64,000 nucleotides of DNA from Luteibacter sp. 9135 (GTDB lineage Bacteria; Pseudomonadota; Gammaproteobacteria; Xanthomonadales; Rhodanobacteraceae), in the NCBI RefSeq assembly GCF_000745005.1, contig NZ_JQNB01000001.1, positions 992,001 to 1,056,000 on the forward strand, written 5' to 3'. Under the pieces are notes generated by a model. The model was not told where the DNA came from. It saw only the letters and a list, made by a program, of their open reading frames with translations, and made no database searches. The position numbers and the translations under genes were made by a program. Of the stretch, positions 7,891 to 15,062 are shown in pieces. Each line of letters begins with the position of its first letter. Position 1 is the stretch's first letter.

Positions 7891-8136
7891 GTGGTCGTCT
7901 TCGATATTCCGTTCGAGTCCGTGGGTCCGGGCCTCTGGGTGCTCCAGAAGAATGCGAATGAATATGCCGAGTTCTGCTCGCGCGACGATGCGCTCGAATG
8001 CGCACTGGCCGAGGCGCGCCGTATCGAGGCCGCCAACGCGCTGTCTGACATCGTATTGAACATCGAGGGCAACGACGGGGTATGGCGGGCATTCGATACG
8101 TCCATCCGGCCCTACAGCCGTATGCAGGCCGCCTGA
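7891..8136 (+). CDS. Small protein of unknown function (DUF2188-like appearance)
   Basis: 81 residues from a GTG start at 7891, which has a GGTGGG-like ribosome site just upstream. An ATG at 7855 is in frame but without one. The sequence has a short beta-rich opening (GLWVLQKNANEYAEF), a helix D-A-L-E-C-A-L-A-E-A-R-R-I-E-A-A, and an N-I-E-G-N-D-G-V-W segment. This beta-helix-beta pattern with an alanine-rich Arg/Glu helix resembles small DUF2188-type proteins, but the match is only by eye. Base composition is like its neighbours. Function unknown. Confidence 0.5.
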   Translation: MVVFDIPFESVGPGLWVLQKNANEYAEFCSRDDALECALAEARRIEAANALSDIVLNIEGNDGVWRAFDTSIRPYSRMQAA

Positions 8137-8174
8137 CACCGCGCCGCACCCATCCACGCCTCGTGGGTGGGTGT

Positions 8175-8197
8175 GTAGGAGCCCACGATGTGGGCGA
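8175..8197 (+). repeat. REP-like palindromic unit (copy A)
   Basis: GTAGGAG followed by the stem GCCCAC-GAT-GTGGGC and a trailing GA. This is one of seven units in the window sharing GTAGGAG + 6-bp stem + 3-base loop. It lies directly after the small hypothetical gene. Confidence 0.85.
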
Positions 8198-8221
8198 TGC
8201 CGAACACCGAAACATTTAAAG

Positions 8222-8253
8222 AAGGCCAGCCGCAAAGCTGGCCTTTTTTCTTT
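8222..8253 (+). terminator. Rho-independent terminator
   Basis: The stem GGCCAGC / GCTGGCC (8224-8230 and 8237-8243) has the loop CGCAAA and is followed by TTTTTTCTTT. The T-tract is only on the plus strand, so it terminates rightward transcription from the hypothetical gene and possibly phhA. Confidence 0.85.
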
Positions 8254-8287
8254 GCCCGCATCCCACCACGGCGTGGATGGCAACGGG

Positions 8288-8310
8288 GTAGGAGCCCACG
8301 ATGTGGGCGA
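8288..8310 (+). repeat. REP-like palindromic unit (copy B)
   Basis: Identical core to copy A (GTAGGAGCCCAC-GAT-GTGGGCGA), same orientation, about 110 bp downstream. The rest of 8137-8530 contains no credible gene. Confidence 0.85.
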
Positions 8311-8433
8311 AGCTCCAGGACAGCGGGTACAAATGAGGCCGTGCATCGAAAGCGGAGCATGCTTCGATGGGTTCACGGAAACGCCGGTAGAGCTGGGTGG
8401 GTGGCTTCTTTCGCGATATGGGGCGCTGAGGGT

Positions 8434-8456
8434 TCGCGGACATCGTCCGCTCCTAC
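8434..8456 (-). repeat. REP-like palindromic unit (copy C)
   Basis: Inverse orientation: TCGCGGAC-ATC-GTCCGCTCCTAC. It is embedded in a longer direct repeat (GAGGGTTCGCGGACATCG...) shared with copy D 48 bp away. Confidence 0.85.
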
Positions 8457-8481
8457 ATTCGCGACCTTTGGCGGTGAGGGT

Positions 8482-8504
8482 TCGCGGACATCGTCCGCTC
8501 CTAC
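8482..8504 (-). repeat. REP-like palindromic unit (copy D)
   Basis: Same core and flank (TGAGGGTTCGCGGAC...CTCCTACAT) as copy C, in tandem with it. With copies A and B pointing the other way, the four form a BIME-like cluster between a rightward and a leftward gene. Confidence 0.85.
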
Positions 8505-8533
8505 ATAGGCCTGGGGCACGGTAGTAGGGGGTC

Positions 8534-8577
8534 GCAAAAAATAAAACCCCGGCAGCCAGGGGAGGAGCTGCCGGGGT
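8534..8577 (-). terminator. Rho-independent terminator
   Basis: Read on the minus strand: CCCCGGCAGC, a short loop, GCTGCCGGGG, then TTTTATTTTTTG. The strong 10-bp stem with a U-tract ends leftward transcription from the GDSL hydrolase gene or the RNA candidate. Confidence 0.88.
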
Positions 8578-8705
8578 CGCGTCGGGTCCAGGCTATCAGG
8601 GGAAATAGCGGGACCCGGGACAGAAGGCTATCTAAACGGCCTTCTGCCAACGGGTCGCCTCTCGGCGATCGAATACTTAGATAAGGCCGTTGCCGTGAAG
8701 TTCCC
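8534..8705 (-). ncRNA. Candidate structured small RNA (3'-UTR derived or independent)
   Basis: The 170 bases after the GDSL-hydrolase stop contain four compact helices on the minus strand. (1) AACGGCCTT (8683-8691) pairs with AAGGCCGTT (8635-8643). (2) CGCC-GAGA-GGCG is a GNRA-looped hairpin at 8656-8667. (3) CAGAAGGC (8639-8646) pairs with GCCTTCTG (8621-8628). (4) GGGTCC..GCTAT..ATAGC..GGACCC spans 8584-8616. An intrinsic terminator at 8534-8577 follows. Helices 1 and 3 share bases and exclude each other. There is no gene in the same direction beyond the terminator, so a small RNA is more likely than a riboswitch. No RNA family was recognised; a promoter is not evident. Confidence 0.4.
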
Positions 8706-8708
8706 GTA

Positions 8709-9416
8709 TCACGGGGGGGTCGTGTTTGGGCTCTGTTTAACTTCGGCGGCCGTGGCGTGGTCGGCCAGCCACGGGCGGACCTGGGCGACCCACAGCGCAT
8801 AGCCTTTCGGATTCATGTGCAGGCCGTCGCCGATGAACAGATCGGGCTTGGGCTGGCCCTGCGCGTCGACCATGGCGGGCGCCACATCGAGGAACGCGAC
8901 ATTCTTCTGTGCCATGGCCCAGGCGCTGATCAGCTTATTGGCCGCATTGATGGAGGGCAGCAGGGCCACGCGTGCCAGGGAGGGCTTGATCGAGATGAAG
9001 GCGATGGGCACATCGGGCTGGCCCTGGCGGACCTTGGTCACGAACGCGGCGAAATCGTCGCGCACCTGTTCGGGGGTGTCGCCGTTCTGCAGGTCGTTGT
9101 CGCCGGCGTAGACCACGATGGCGGCCGGCTTGTAGGGCGCCACGATGCGATCGGCGAACGCCGTGGCGTCGTCCATGTCCGAGCCGCCGAAGCCGCGGTT
9201 GATCACACGGTAATTCGGAAAGTCGCTGGCCAGGCTCTTCCAGAAGCGGATGGACGAGCTGCCGATGAACAGCACCGCGTGCGCGGGCGGCGGGTTGGCC
9301 CGGTCGTTGGCCTCGAAGGCCTGGATGTCGCTTTCCCACTGGCTGTGGTCGGGGGCCTTGGCGTGGGCGCCGAAGGACAGGACGAGTAAGGTGAGGAGGA
9401 TCGTCAGGCGTTTCAT
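8709..9416 (-). CDS. SGNH/GDSL hydrolase, exported
   Basis: 235 residues with a clear signal peptide (MKRLTILLTLLVLSFGAHA, cleavage after AHA). The SGNH blocks are visible: F-I-G-S-S-S-I-R-F-W (block I, catalytic Ser around residue 53), Y-A-G-D-N-D-L (block III), and G-D-G-L-H-M-N-P-K-G-Y (block V with catalytic Asp/His). This pattern is typical of periplasmic lysophospholipase/acetyl-esterase-like enzymes. It is the most downstream gene on this strand before a terminator. It follows the RES toxin gene by 18 bp, so read-through from the toxin-antitoxin promoter is possible. Confidence 0.9.
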   Translation of the reverse strand: MKRLTILLTLLVLSFGAHAKAPDHSQWESDIQAFEANDRANPPPAHAVLFIGSSSIRFWKSLASDFPNYRVINRGFGGSDMDDATAFADRIVAPYKPAAIVVYAGDNDLQNGDTPEQVRDDFAAFVTKVRQGQPDVPIAFISIKPSLARVALLPSINAANKLISAWAMAQKNVAFLDVAPAMVDAQGQPKPDLFIGDGLHMNPKGYALWVAQVRPWLADHATAAEVKQSPNTTPP

Positions 9417-9434
9417 CCGAAGAAACGTAACCGC

Positions 9435-10136
9435 TCAGGCGCCCGGGGGCAAACCCGGACGATCCACCGCGGTGACCTTGAGCACGGCCTCCACGTGCTG
9501 GCCGTTCCAGCGATAGATGAAGTGCTCGGCCTGCAGGCAGGGCGCCACCAGGTCCGGATAGAACACCGCCACGCACTCGCCGCCGGGATGCCGCGCGCTG
9601 TCGTAGACGATGCCGTTGGAACCCTCCTCGCGCAGGCGGCGGGCGAGCGCGACACTGGCCGCGTAGGAATCCGGAGCGTGCTCCGCGGGCCAGCCGCCGC
9701 GGATATCGTGCAGGCGGCCGGCGATGGACGTGGCGTAGCAGCGCACCTGGACATCCGTCGGTGGCTCGCGCGTGGCCGCCAGGAAGGCTTCCCGGTGGTA
9801 GACGGTTTCCTCGATGGCGGTGGCCACGGTGTGCGCCGCGTAGAACACGCCCCAGTGGCCGTCCGAGAACCGGCTGCCCTCCGGCGGGATATGGGCGAAG
9901 GCGGCCATGATCGGCGTAGTGCCGTGCCCCGACACCCGGCGACCGGGCGGCAGCAGGCTCAGTGCGCCTATTTCCTCGCGCAGGCGGGGGTTGGTCAGCG
10001 ACTCGATCGCCATCACCGCGTCGATATCCTTCGGATCGGCGATGCGGTCGAACAGGCCCACCGGGGGAAACCGGCTGGGAACGATGCGGTAGGCGTGAGC
10101 CCAGCGTATCCGCCGCGACGGCGGCAGCGGGGTCAT
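9435..10136 (-). CDS. RES-domain toxin of a type II toxin-antitoxin pair
   Basis: 233 residues of the RES family (conserved Arg, Glu, Ser). Visible are the N-terminal W-x-H-A-Y-R-I-V-P-x-R-F with the conserved Arg, an E-E-T-V-Y-H-R-E helix with the conserved Glu, and a late G-I-V-Y-D-S-A-R segment with the Ser/Arg. Studied RES toxins (MbcT, ParT) use NAD+ or ADP-ribosylate a target. The start at 10136 overlaps the antitoxin stop by 4 bp (ATGA), which fixes it; the longer in-frame reading to 10382 lies in the shadow of the antitoxin gene. The antitoxin-first order matches known Res-Xre loci. Confidence 0.88.
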   Translation of the reverse strand: MTPLPPSRRIRWAHAYRIVPSRFPPVGLFDRIADPKDIDAVMAIESLTNPRLREEIGALSLLPPGRRVSGHGTTPIMAAFAHIPPEGSRFSDGHWGVFYAAHTVATAIEETVYHREAFLAATREPPTDVQVRCYATSIAGRLHDIRGGWPAEHAPDSYAASVALARRLREEGSNGIVYDSARHPGGECVAVFYPDLVAPCLQAEHFIYRWNGQHVEAVLKVTAVDRPGLPPGA

Positions 10137-10534
10137 CCGTTCCAGCCGCGCTGGGCGTCCAGGTACTGGCGGACGACATAAAGGTCGGCGACGTTGCCCG
10201 AGAGCATGCGATCCAGCGCCGAGCGGCCACCGAACAACGGGGCCGCGTTGGGTTTGCGGACCCAGGCATCCGCCTGGCCGGGTTCGGGGAACAGGATCTG
10301 CAGGTCTTTCCAGATGCCCAGCAGGTAGCTGATGCGCTCGATTACGTCGCGCCCAGGCGCGCCGTCCTGCAGCTTCTTCCACTTGAAGTAGGTGGACTCC
10401 GGCGGATCGCCCAGCAGGGTGCGCTGCTCGGCGCCGCGGAGTTTCCAGCGCTCGGCCAAGGCGAAAAAAGCCCGCAGTGCCGGGCCGCCGAGGTCGGCGA
10501 CGGGTGTCGGACGGGCATGAATCGCAGGCTGCAT
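10133..10534 (-). CDS. Xre/MbcA/ParS-type antitoxin of the RES toxin
   Basis: 133 residues. An N-terminal helical part carries the Xre-like region (L-R-A-F-F-A-L-A-E-R-W...S-T-Y-F-K-W-K-K). The C-terminal MbcA/ParS/Xre toxin-binding domain includes I-S-Y-L-L-G-I-W-K-D-L...W-V-R-K-P-N-A-A-P-L-F-G-G-R-S-A-L-D-R-M-L, with the W-L/V-x-x-P-N hallmark. The ATG at 10534 is chosen because GGAG stands 6 bases before it; an ATG at 10558 would put the start inside the upstream palindrome. It neutralises the RES toxin and normally represses its own operon. Confidence 0.88.
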   Translation of the reverse strand: MQPAIHARPTPVADLGGPALRAFFALAERWKLRGAEQRTLLGDPPESTYFKWKKLQDGAPGRDVIERISYLLGIWKDLQILFPEPGQADAWVRKPNAAPLFGGRSALDRMLSGNVADLYVVRQYLDAQRGWNG

Positions 10535-10554
10535 CGACGACTCCACTGGTGGAT

Positions 10555-10577
10555 ACATGATTTATGTTACTTCATGT
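10555..10577. promoter_or_regulatory. Probable autoregulatory operator of the RES-Xre operon
   Basis: The inverted repeat ACATGA (10555-10560) / TCATGT (10572-10577) lies just upstream of the antitoxin start and overlaps an AT-rich -10-like stretch (ACATAAAT on the minus strand). Type II antitoxins bind such palindromes to repress their operon. Confidence 0.5.
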
Positions 10578-10628
10578 GTGGATATCGTGGTAGCACGTCG
10601 ACCGCTGGACCGCGCCCGGACTATCCCG

Positions 10629-12374
10629 TCAATGCTTGCGCTGCGCGGCGATCCATTCGTCGACATGCTGCTCCAGTACCGGCAGGGGTACCGAGCCCAG
10701 CGACAACACCGTGTCGTGGAACGCCCGCAGGTCGAAGCTTTCACCCAGCGCCTTCTCCGCCTTGTCGCGCAGGGCACGGATCTTCAGGTAGCCCAGTTCG
10801 TAGGACAGCGCCTGGCCCGGCCAGCTGATGTACCGGTCCACCTCGTTGGCGATCTCGCGCTGGCTCAGCGCGGTGTTGCTGCTGAGGTAATCGATCGCCT
10901 GCTGCCGGCTCCAGCCAAGGTGGTGGATGCCCGTATCCACCACCAGGCGACAGGCGCGCCACATCTGGTAGGTGAGGAAGCCGAAGTGCTCGTAGGGCGT
11001 GTGGTAAATGCCCATCTCCTCGCCGAGGTATTCCGAATACAGCGCCCAGCCCTCGCCGTACGCCGAGATATAGCCGTCGCGCCGGAAGTCGGGCAGCCCC
11101 TGCTGCTCGGCCGACAGCGCCAGCTGCAACGCGTGGCCCGGCATCGACTCGTGCAGGGTCAGCGCCGGCATGTTGAACAGCGGACGCGACGGCAGGTCGT
11201 AGGTATTGACCAGGTACGTATCCGGGCCACCGCGGCCGGACGTGTAATACGGCGCGATGTCCGCCGGCACCGGCTCGATGGCGAAACGCTGCCGGGGCAA
11301 CAGGCCGAAGTACTTGCCCAGCTTCGCGTCCACCTGCTTGGCGACCCACGCCGTGCGCATCAACAGCTCGTCGGGCGTCTTGGCGTAGAACTGCGGATCG
11401 CTGCGCAGGAAGGCCAGGAACGCCGGGAAGTCGCCCTTGAATCCGGTCTGCTGCATCGTCTGCACCATCTCCTTGTGCAGCCGATCCACCTCGCGCAGGC
11501 CGATGGCATGGATGGCATCCGGGGTGAGGTCCAGCGTGGTGTACTCGATGATCTGCTGCCGGTAGTAGGCCTTGCCGTCGGGCAGCGACTCCGCCGCCAG
11601 AGTGGGCCGCGCACCGGGCACGTACTCGGTCCGGAAGAAGGTGAGCAAGCGGCCATAGGCCGGGATCACGTCGCCGGCGATGACCTGGCGGGCTTCCGCG
11701 CGCAGCGCCTCGGCGTCGGCCGCCGGAAGCGTCTTCGGCAACGCGGTGAACGGCCGGTAGAGCGCGCTGTCCTCCGGCTTCTTCAGGTCGGCGACGGCGG
11801 CGATCGATACGTCGCGCCCGTCGAGCACGGCCCGCGGCACCGTAAAACCACGCGCCAGGCCCAGGCGCATGTTGGCGATCTCCTGGTCCATGTAAGCGGG
11901 GATCTGGCGCAGGCGGTCGATGTATTTGCGGTAGTCGTCGCGCGTGCGCAGGTCGTCGCCATGCATCACGTACCCGATGTCCGACCAGAACGCCGAGTCG
12001 CTGTTGAACGGCATCTGCCACTGCTGGAAACGCTGCGCGGCGGCCAGGTTGGCGATCTGCGCCTGGTAGACCTCGTAGTCCACGCGCACCGTGCCACTCA
12101 GCGAGGCCGGATCGATCCGCTTCAGCTGCGCCAGCACGTCGTTCCAGTAAGCGAGACGCTTCGCCTGACTGGCGGCGTCCACCGTGTCCAGCCGACCCTC
12201 GCCGGGCTGTGCTTCACCGGAGGTGAGGATCCCGGCCTGGCCGTTGCGCCAGGCCCACTCCTTCGTATAGATCGCCTTGAACGCTGCGTCGGCGGGCGTG
12301 GCCATCGGTGCGGCGGCGTGGGCGGTGCCGGCAACGAGGCCGGCGAAGGCGATGGCGCGGATCCAGGGGGACAT
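10629..12374 (-). CDS. DUF885 family exported protein (putative metallopeptidase-like)
   Basis: 581 residues with a signal peptide (MSPWIRAIAFAGLVAGTAHA). DUF885 proteins are large helical enzymes related to M32-type carboxypeptidases. The zinc-site-like motif L-T-L-H-E-S-M-P-G-H-A-L-Q is present about two-thirds along, followed by a G-W-A-L-Y-S-E-Y segment supplying the downstream Glu. The length matches the family. The ATG at 12374 is preferred over 12398 because GGAG precedes it closely and the signal peptide then begins at the first residue. Substrate and activity are not established for the family; a periplasmic peptidase is the best guess. Confidence 0.85.
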   Translation of the reverse strand: MSPWIRAIAFAGLVAGTAHAAAPMATPADAAFKAIYTKEWAWRNGQAGILTSGEAQPGEGRLDTVDAASQAKRLAYWNDVLAQLKRIDPASLSGTVRVDYEVYQAQIANLAAAQRFQQWQMPFNSDSAFWSDIGYVMHGDDLRTRDDYRKYIDRLRQIPAYMDQEIANMRLGLARGFTVPRAVLDGRDVSIAAVADLKKPEDSALYRPFTALPKTLPAADAEALRAEARQVIAGDVIPAYGRLLTFFRTEYVPGARPTLAAESLPDGKAYYRQQIIEYTTLDLTPDAIHAIGLREVDRLHKEMVQTMQQTGFKGDFPAFLAFLRSDPQFYAKTPDELLMRTAWVAKQVDAKLGKYFGLLPRQRFAIEPVPADIAPYYTSGRGGPDTYLVNTYDLPSRPLFNMPALTLHESMPGHALQLALSAEQQGLPDFRRDGYISAYGEGWALYSEYLGEEMGIYHTPYEHFGFLTYQMWRACRLVVDTGIHHLGWSRQQAIDYLSSNTALSQREIANEVDRYISWPGQALSYELGYLKIRALRDKAEKALGESFDLRAFHDTVLSLGSVPLPVLEQHVDEWIAAQRKH

Positions 12375-12433
12375 GCGGGCTCCGAAGGGGGTGGTCAAAC
12401 CCCGATCATCGCATCCCGTCGCGTGCTGCGGCG

Positions 12434-13138
12434 CTATTCCAGGCCGGCGTAGTGGGTGTGCATCGTGACCAGGTAGGCGGCGATATCACGGCCCGGCTGG
12501 TCGACGAACACCTCGCCCGATTCGCGGCAGCTGGCGATGCGGTCGGGACGGAAGTTGCGGAACGCATCGCGGTGGCGACACCAGGTGCCCAGGGTCCACG
12601 CGCCACCCCAGAACGACAGGCACAGCGGCAATACCTCGCGGGTGCTGCTGCGGCCTTGCGCATCGGTGTAGTCCAGGCACAGCACGCGGTGCGCCAGCAC
12701 GGCCTCGTGCAGGCGGTCGAGCATGGCCGCCACCTCGTTCTGGAACGTGTCCCGCCAGATGGGCGCGAAGATACGCGACTGCGCGGCGCGCTCACGCAGG
12801 TCGGGGGGCAGCACCGCCTCGATCTTGATCAGGGCGGCCTGCGCCTCGCGCGCCAGCCGCTCGCCGGCAAACGCTCGGACGAACCGCGTGCCCGCCACCA
12901 GCGCTTCCAGCTCGCCCGCGGTGAACATCAGCGGCGGGATGTCCGCGCCCTTGCGCAAGACATAACCGACGCCGGCCTCGCCCTCGATCGGCACACCGGA
13001 AGCCTGCAGGTCGGCCACATCGCGGTAGACCGTGCGCAGCGATACCTCGAGCGTGATCGCCAGCTGCCGCGCGGGCAGCGCCGTGCGCCGCCCGCGCAGG
13101 GCGTTGATGATGAGGAACAGGCGGTCGGCACGGCGCAT
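12434..13138 (-). CDS. HTH/WYL-domain transcriptional regulator (YafY-like)
   Basis: 234 residues. The N-terminal DeoR-like winged helix is R-R-A-D-R-L-F-L-I-I-N-A-L-R-G..., with recognition helix V-S-L-R-T-V-Y-R-D-V-A-D-L and the wing G-V-P-I-E-G-E-A-G-V-G-Y. The C-terminal WYL-like ligand domain begins around residue 135 (R-V-L-C-L-D-Y-T-D). These regulators respond to nucleotides or small ligands. The gene is followed, in the same direction, by the DUF885 gene and preceded by a GST gene 21 bp upstream. YafY-like regulators are often paired with GST or glyoxalase genes, so control of that neighbour is plausible. Confidence 0.9.
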   Translation of the reverse strand: MRRADRLFLIINALRGRRTALPARQLAITLEVSLRTVYRDVADLQASGVPIEGEAGVGYVLRKGADIPPLMFTAGELEALVAGTRFVRAFAGERLAREAQAALIKIEAVLPPDLRERAAQSRIFAPIWRDTFQNEVAAMLDRLHEAVLAHRVLCLDYTDAQGRSSTREVLPLCLSFWGGAWTLGTWCRHRDAFRNFRPDRIASCRESGEVFVDQPGRDIAAYLVTMHTHYAGLE

Positions 13139-13159
13139 GGGCGCATCATCGCTTTCTCG

Positions 13160-13798
13160 TCAGGCGACCGCCAGCGCCTGGGCCTTGGCCAGCGCCGCGT
13201 CCTGGGCATGAGCCCGCACCACCGCCGGCCGTGCCATCACCCGATCCACGTAGGCGGTGAACACGTCACGCCGGGGTACCAGACCGAAACCCATCGTCCA
13301 CGACAGCGAGCTGGCCCAGAGCAGGTCGGCCGCGGTGAAGCGTTCGCCGAACATCCACGGACCCGTCGCCAGCTGCGCCTCCAGAAGATCCATCACGCTA
13401 TCGAAATCGCCATAGGCCGACTGCATGGCCGGCATCGGCTCGTGTTTTGCCCAGCGGTCCATAACGGCCGGCTCGAAGCATGAGCCGTAGAAGGCCAGCC
13501 AGCGCAGGTAGGGGCCACGCAGTGCATCGTCCAGCGAGGGCGCCAGCTTCGCCTCGGGGAAAAGATCGGCCAGGTAGATGAAGATCGCCGGCCGCTCGGT
13601 AACCAGCTCACCGCGGTGCTCGATCGCGGGCACCTTGCCCATCGGATTGACCTTCAGGTACGCCGGCTGGCGCTGCTCGCCCGCGGCCAGGCTCATGACG
13701 TGCAGGTCGTACTGCGCGCCCAGTTCTTCCAGCAGCATGAGGACACTGCCGGAGCGGCTCTGCGGGGCGTGGTGGAAGACGATGCGGTTCGGGTTCAT
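13160..13798 (-). CDS. Glutathione S-transferase family protein
   Basis: 212 residues. The thioredoxin-like N-terminal domain begins I-V-F-H-H-A-P-Q-S-R-S-G-S-V (active-site Ser region), followed by the cis-Pro block K-V-P-A-I-E-H and the E-R-P-A-I glutathione-binding turn near residue 70. The helical C-terminal domain follows from about 90 (F-T-A-A-D-L-L-W, N-capping box). The family conjugates glutathione to electrophiles in the cytosol; the substrate is not predictable. It lies divergently from fbp across a 137-bp gap with a large hairpin. Confidence 0.9.
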   Translation of the reverse strand: MNPNRIVFHHAPQSRSGSVLMLLEELGAQYDLHVMSLAAGEQRQPAYLKVNPMGKVPAIEHRGELVTERPAIFIYLADLFPEAKLAPSLDDALRGPYLRWLAFYGSCFEPAVMDRWAKHEPMPAMQSAYGDFDSVMDLLEAQLATGPWMFGERFTAADLLWASSLSWTMGFGLVPRRDVFTAYVDRVMARPAVVRAHAQDAALAKAQALAVA

Positions 13799-13842
13799 GC
13801 GGTAGTTCTTCCTTGGTTGTGCTGCGGTGAGGGACGAGTCTG

Positions 13843-13885
13843 CGCCAGGGCTGCTGACAGCGTTCTGTCAGCAGCCCTCTGGCGC
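13843..13885. repeat. Long perfect inverted repeat in the GST/fbp divergent promoter
   Basis: AGGGCTGCTGACAG (13847-13860) and CTGTCAGCAGCCCT (13865-13878) are perfect 14-bp arms around CGTT. They extend after a 2-base bulge with GCGCC / GGCGC. No T-tract follows on either side, so a terminator is unlikely; it may be a regulatory cruciform. Confidence 0.7.
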
Positions 13886-13935
13886 CGTTCACGCCACATC
13901 CGGACAATGCGGGTTTTCGCGCCCGAGCCCGTCCG

Positions 13936-14961
13936 ATGACGAAACCGATTTCGCTGATCCAGTTCCTGATCGAAGAAAAGCGCGAGGGGCATATCAATGC
14001 CCAGCTCAGCCTGCTGATCGAAGTGGTCGCCCGCGCCTGCAAGCGCATCTCGGTGGCCACCGGCAAGGGCGCCCTGGGCGGTGTGCTGGGTAACGCCGGC
14101 TCGGACAACGTGCAGGGTGAGGCCCAGAAGAAACTGGACGTGATCTCCAACGAGATCCTGCTCGAGGCCAATGCCTGGGGCGGTCACCTCGCCGCCTGCG
14201 CCTCGGAGGAAATGGAAGATCCCCAGCCCATTCCCGATGCCTACCCCAAGGGTAATCACCTGCTGTTGTTCGACCCGCTGGACGGCTCGTCCAACATCGA
14301 CGTGAACGTGTCGGTCGGCACGATCTTCTCGGTGCTGCGCTGCCCGGATGGCGTCACCGAACCGAAGACCTCCGATTTCCTCCAGCCCGGTACCGAGCAG
14401 GTGGCCGCGGGTTACGTGGTCTACGGCCCGTGCACCCTGCTGGTGCTGACCTTCGGCCATGGCGTGCACGAGTTCACGCTGGACCGTGAGCATGGCAGCT
14501 TCGTGCTGACCCGTCGCGGCATCACCATCCCCGCCGAAACGGCGGAGTTCGCCATCAACATGTCCAACCAGCGCCACTGGGAAGCACCGATGCAGCGCTA
14601 CATCGGCGAGTTGCTGGCCGGTGCCGATGGCCCGCGCGGGCGTGACTTCAACATGCGCTGGGTGGCCTCGATGGTGGCCGACGTGCACCGGATCATCACC
14701 CGTGGCGGTGTCTTCATCTACCCGCTGGATGCCAAGATCACCGGCAAGGGCGGCACCGGCAAGCTGCGCCTGATGTATGAGGCTAATCCCATGGCCTTCA
14801 TCGTGGAACAGGCGGGCGGTGCCGCCACCACCGGCCGCGAACGGATCATGGCGTTGCAGCCCACGGCCCTGCACCAGCGCGTGCCGGTGTTCCTGGGCTC
14901 GAAGAACGAGATCGACGTGGCCACCCGCTACCACCTGGATGCGGACCACACGCGCGACTGA
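13936..14961 (+). CDS. fbp: Class 1 fructose-1,6-bisphosphatase
   Basis: 341 residues. It hydrolyses fructose-1,6-bisphosphate in gluconeogenesis. Metal-binding residues are visible at E91/E92 (C-A-S-E-E-M-E) and D113-P-L-D116-G-S-S-N-I-D122. The substrate-binding region runs through [13 protein letters not shown] near residue 276, the family signature around the 6-phosphate site, followed by [10 protein letters not shown]. The length is typical. It is a single-gene unit, followed by a GC hairpin at 14966-14988. Gluconeogenic need fits with the acetate-use cluster at the other end of the window. Confidence 0.97.
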   Translation: MTKPISLIQFLIEEKREGHINAQLSLLIEVVARACKRISVATGKGALGGVLGNAGSDNVQGEAQKKLDVISNEILLEANAWGGHLAACASEEMEDPQPIPDAYPKGNHLLLFDPLDGSSNIDVNVSVGTIFSVLRCPDGVTEPKTSDFLQPGTEQVAAGYVVYGPCTLLVLTFGHGVHEFTLDREHGSFVLTRRGITIPAETAEFAINMSNQRHWEAPMQRYIGELLAGADGPRGRDFNMRWVASMVADVHRIITRGGVFIYPLDAKITGKGGTGKLRLMYEANPMAFIVEQAGGAATTGRERIMALQPTALHQRVPVFLGSKNEIDVATRYHLDADHTRD

Positions 14962-14965
14962 TCGA

Positions 14966-14988
14966 CCCGGGCGCCGTCCGCGCCCGGG
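14966..14988 (+). terminator. GC-rich hairpin downstream of fbp
   Basis: CCCGGGCGC / GCGCCCGGG are perfect 9-bp arms around CGTCC, directly after the fbp stop. No T-tract follows, so it may be a transcript-stabilising hairpin rather than an intrinsic terminator. Confidence 0.45.
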
Positions 14989-15062
14989 CTACGCCATCCC
15001 TTCGTCACCCGGGCGCCCTGCCCGCGCCCGATGATCCGCCTGCCCCTTTCCTGGTCGCCGAC

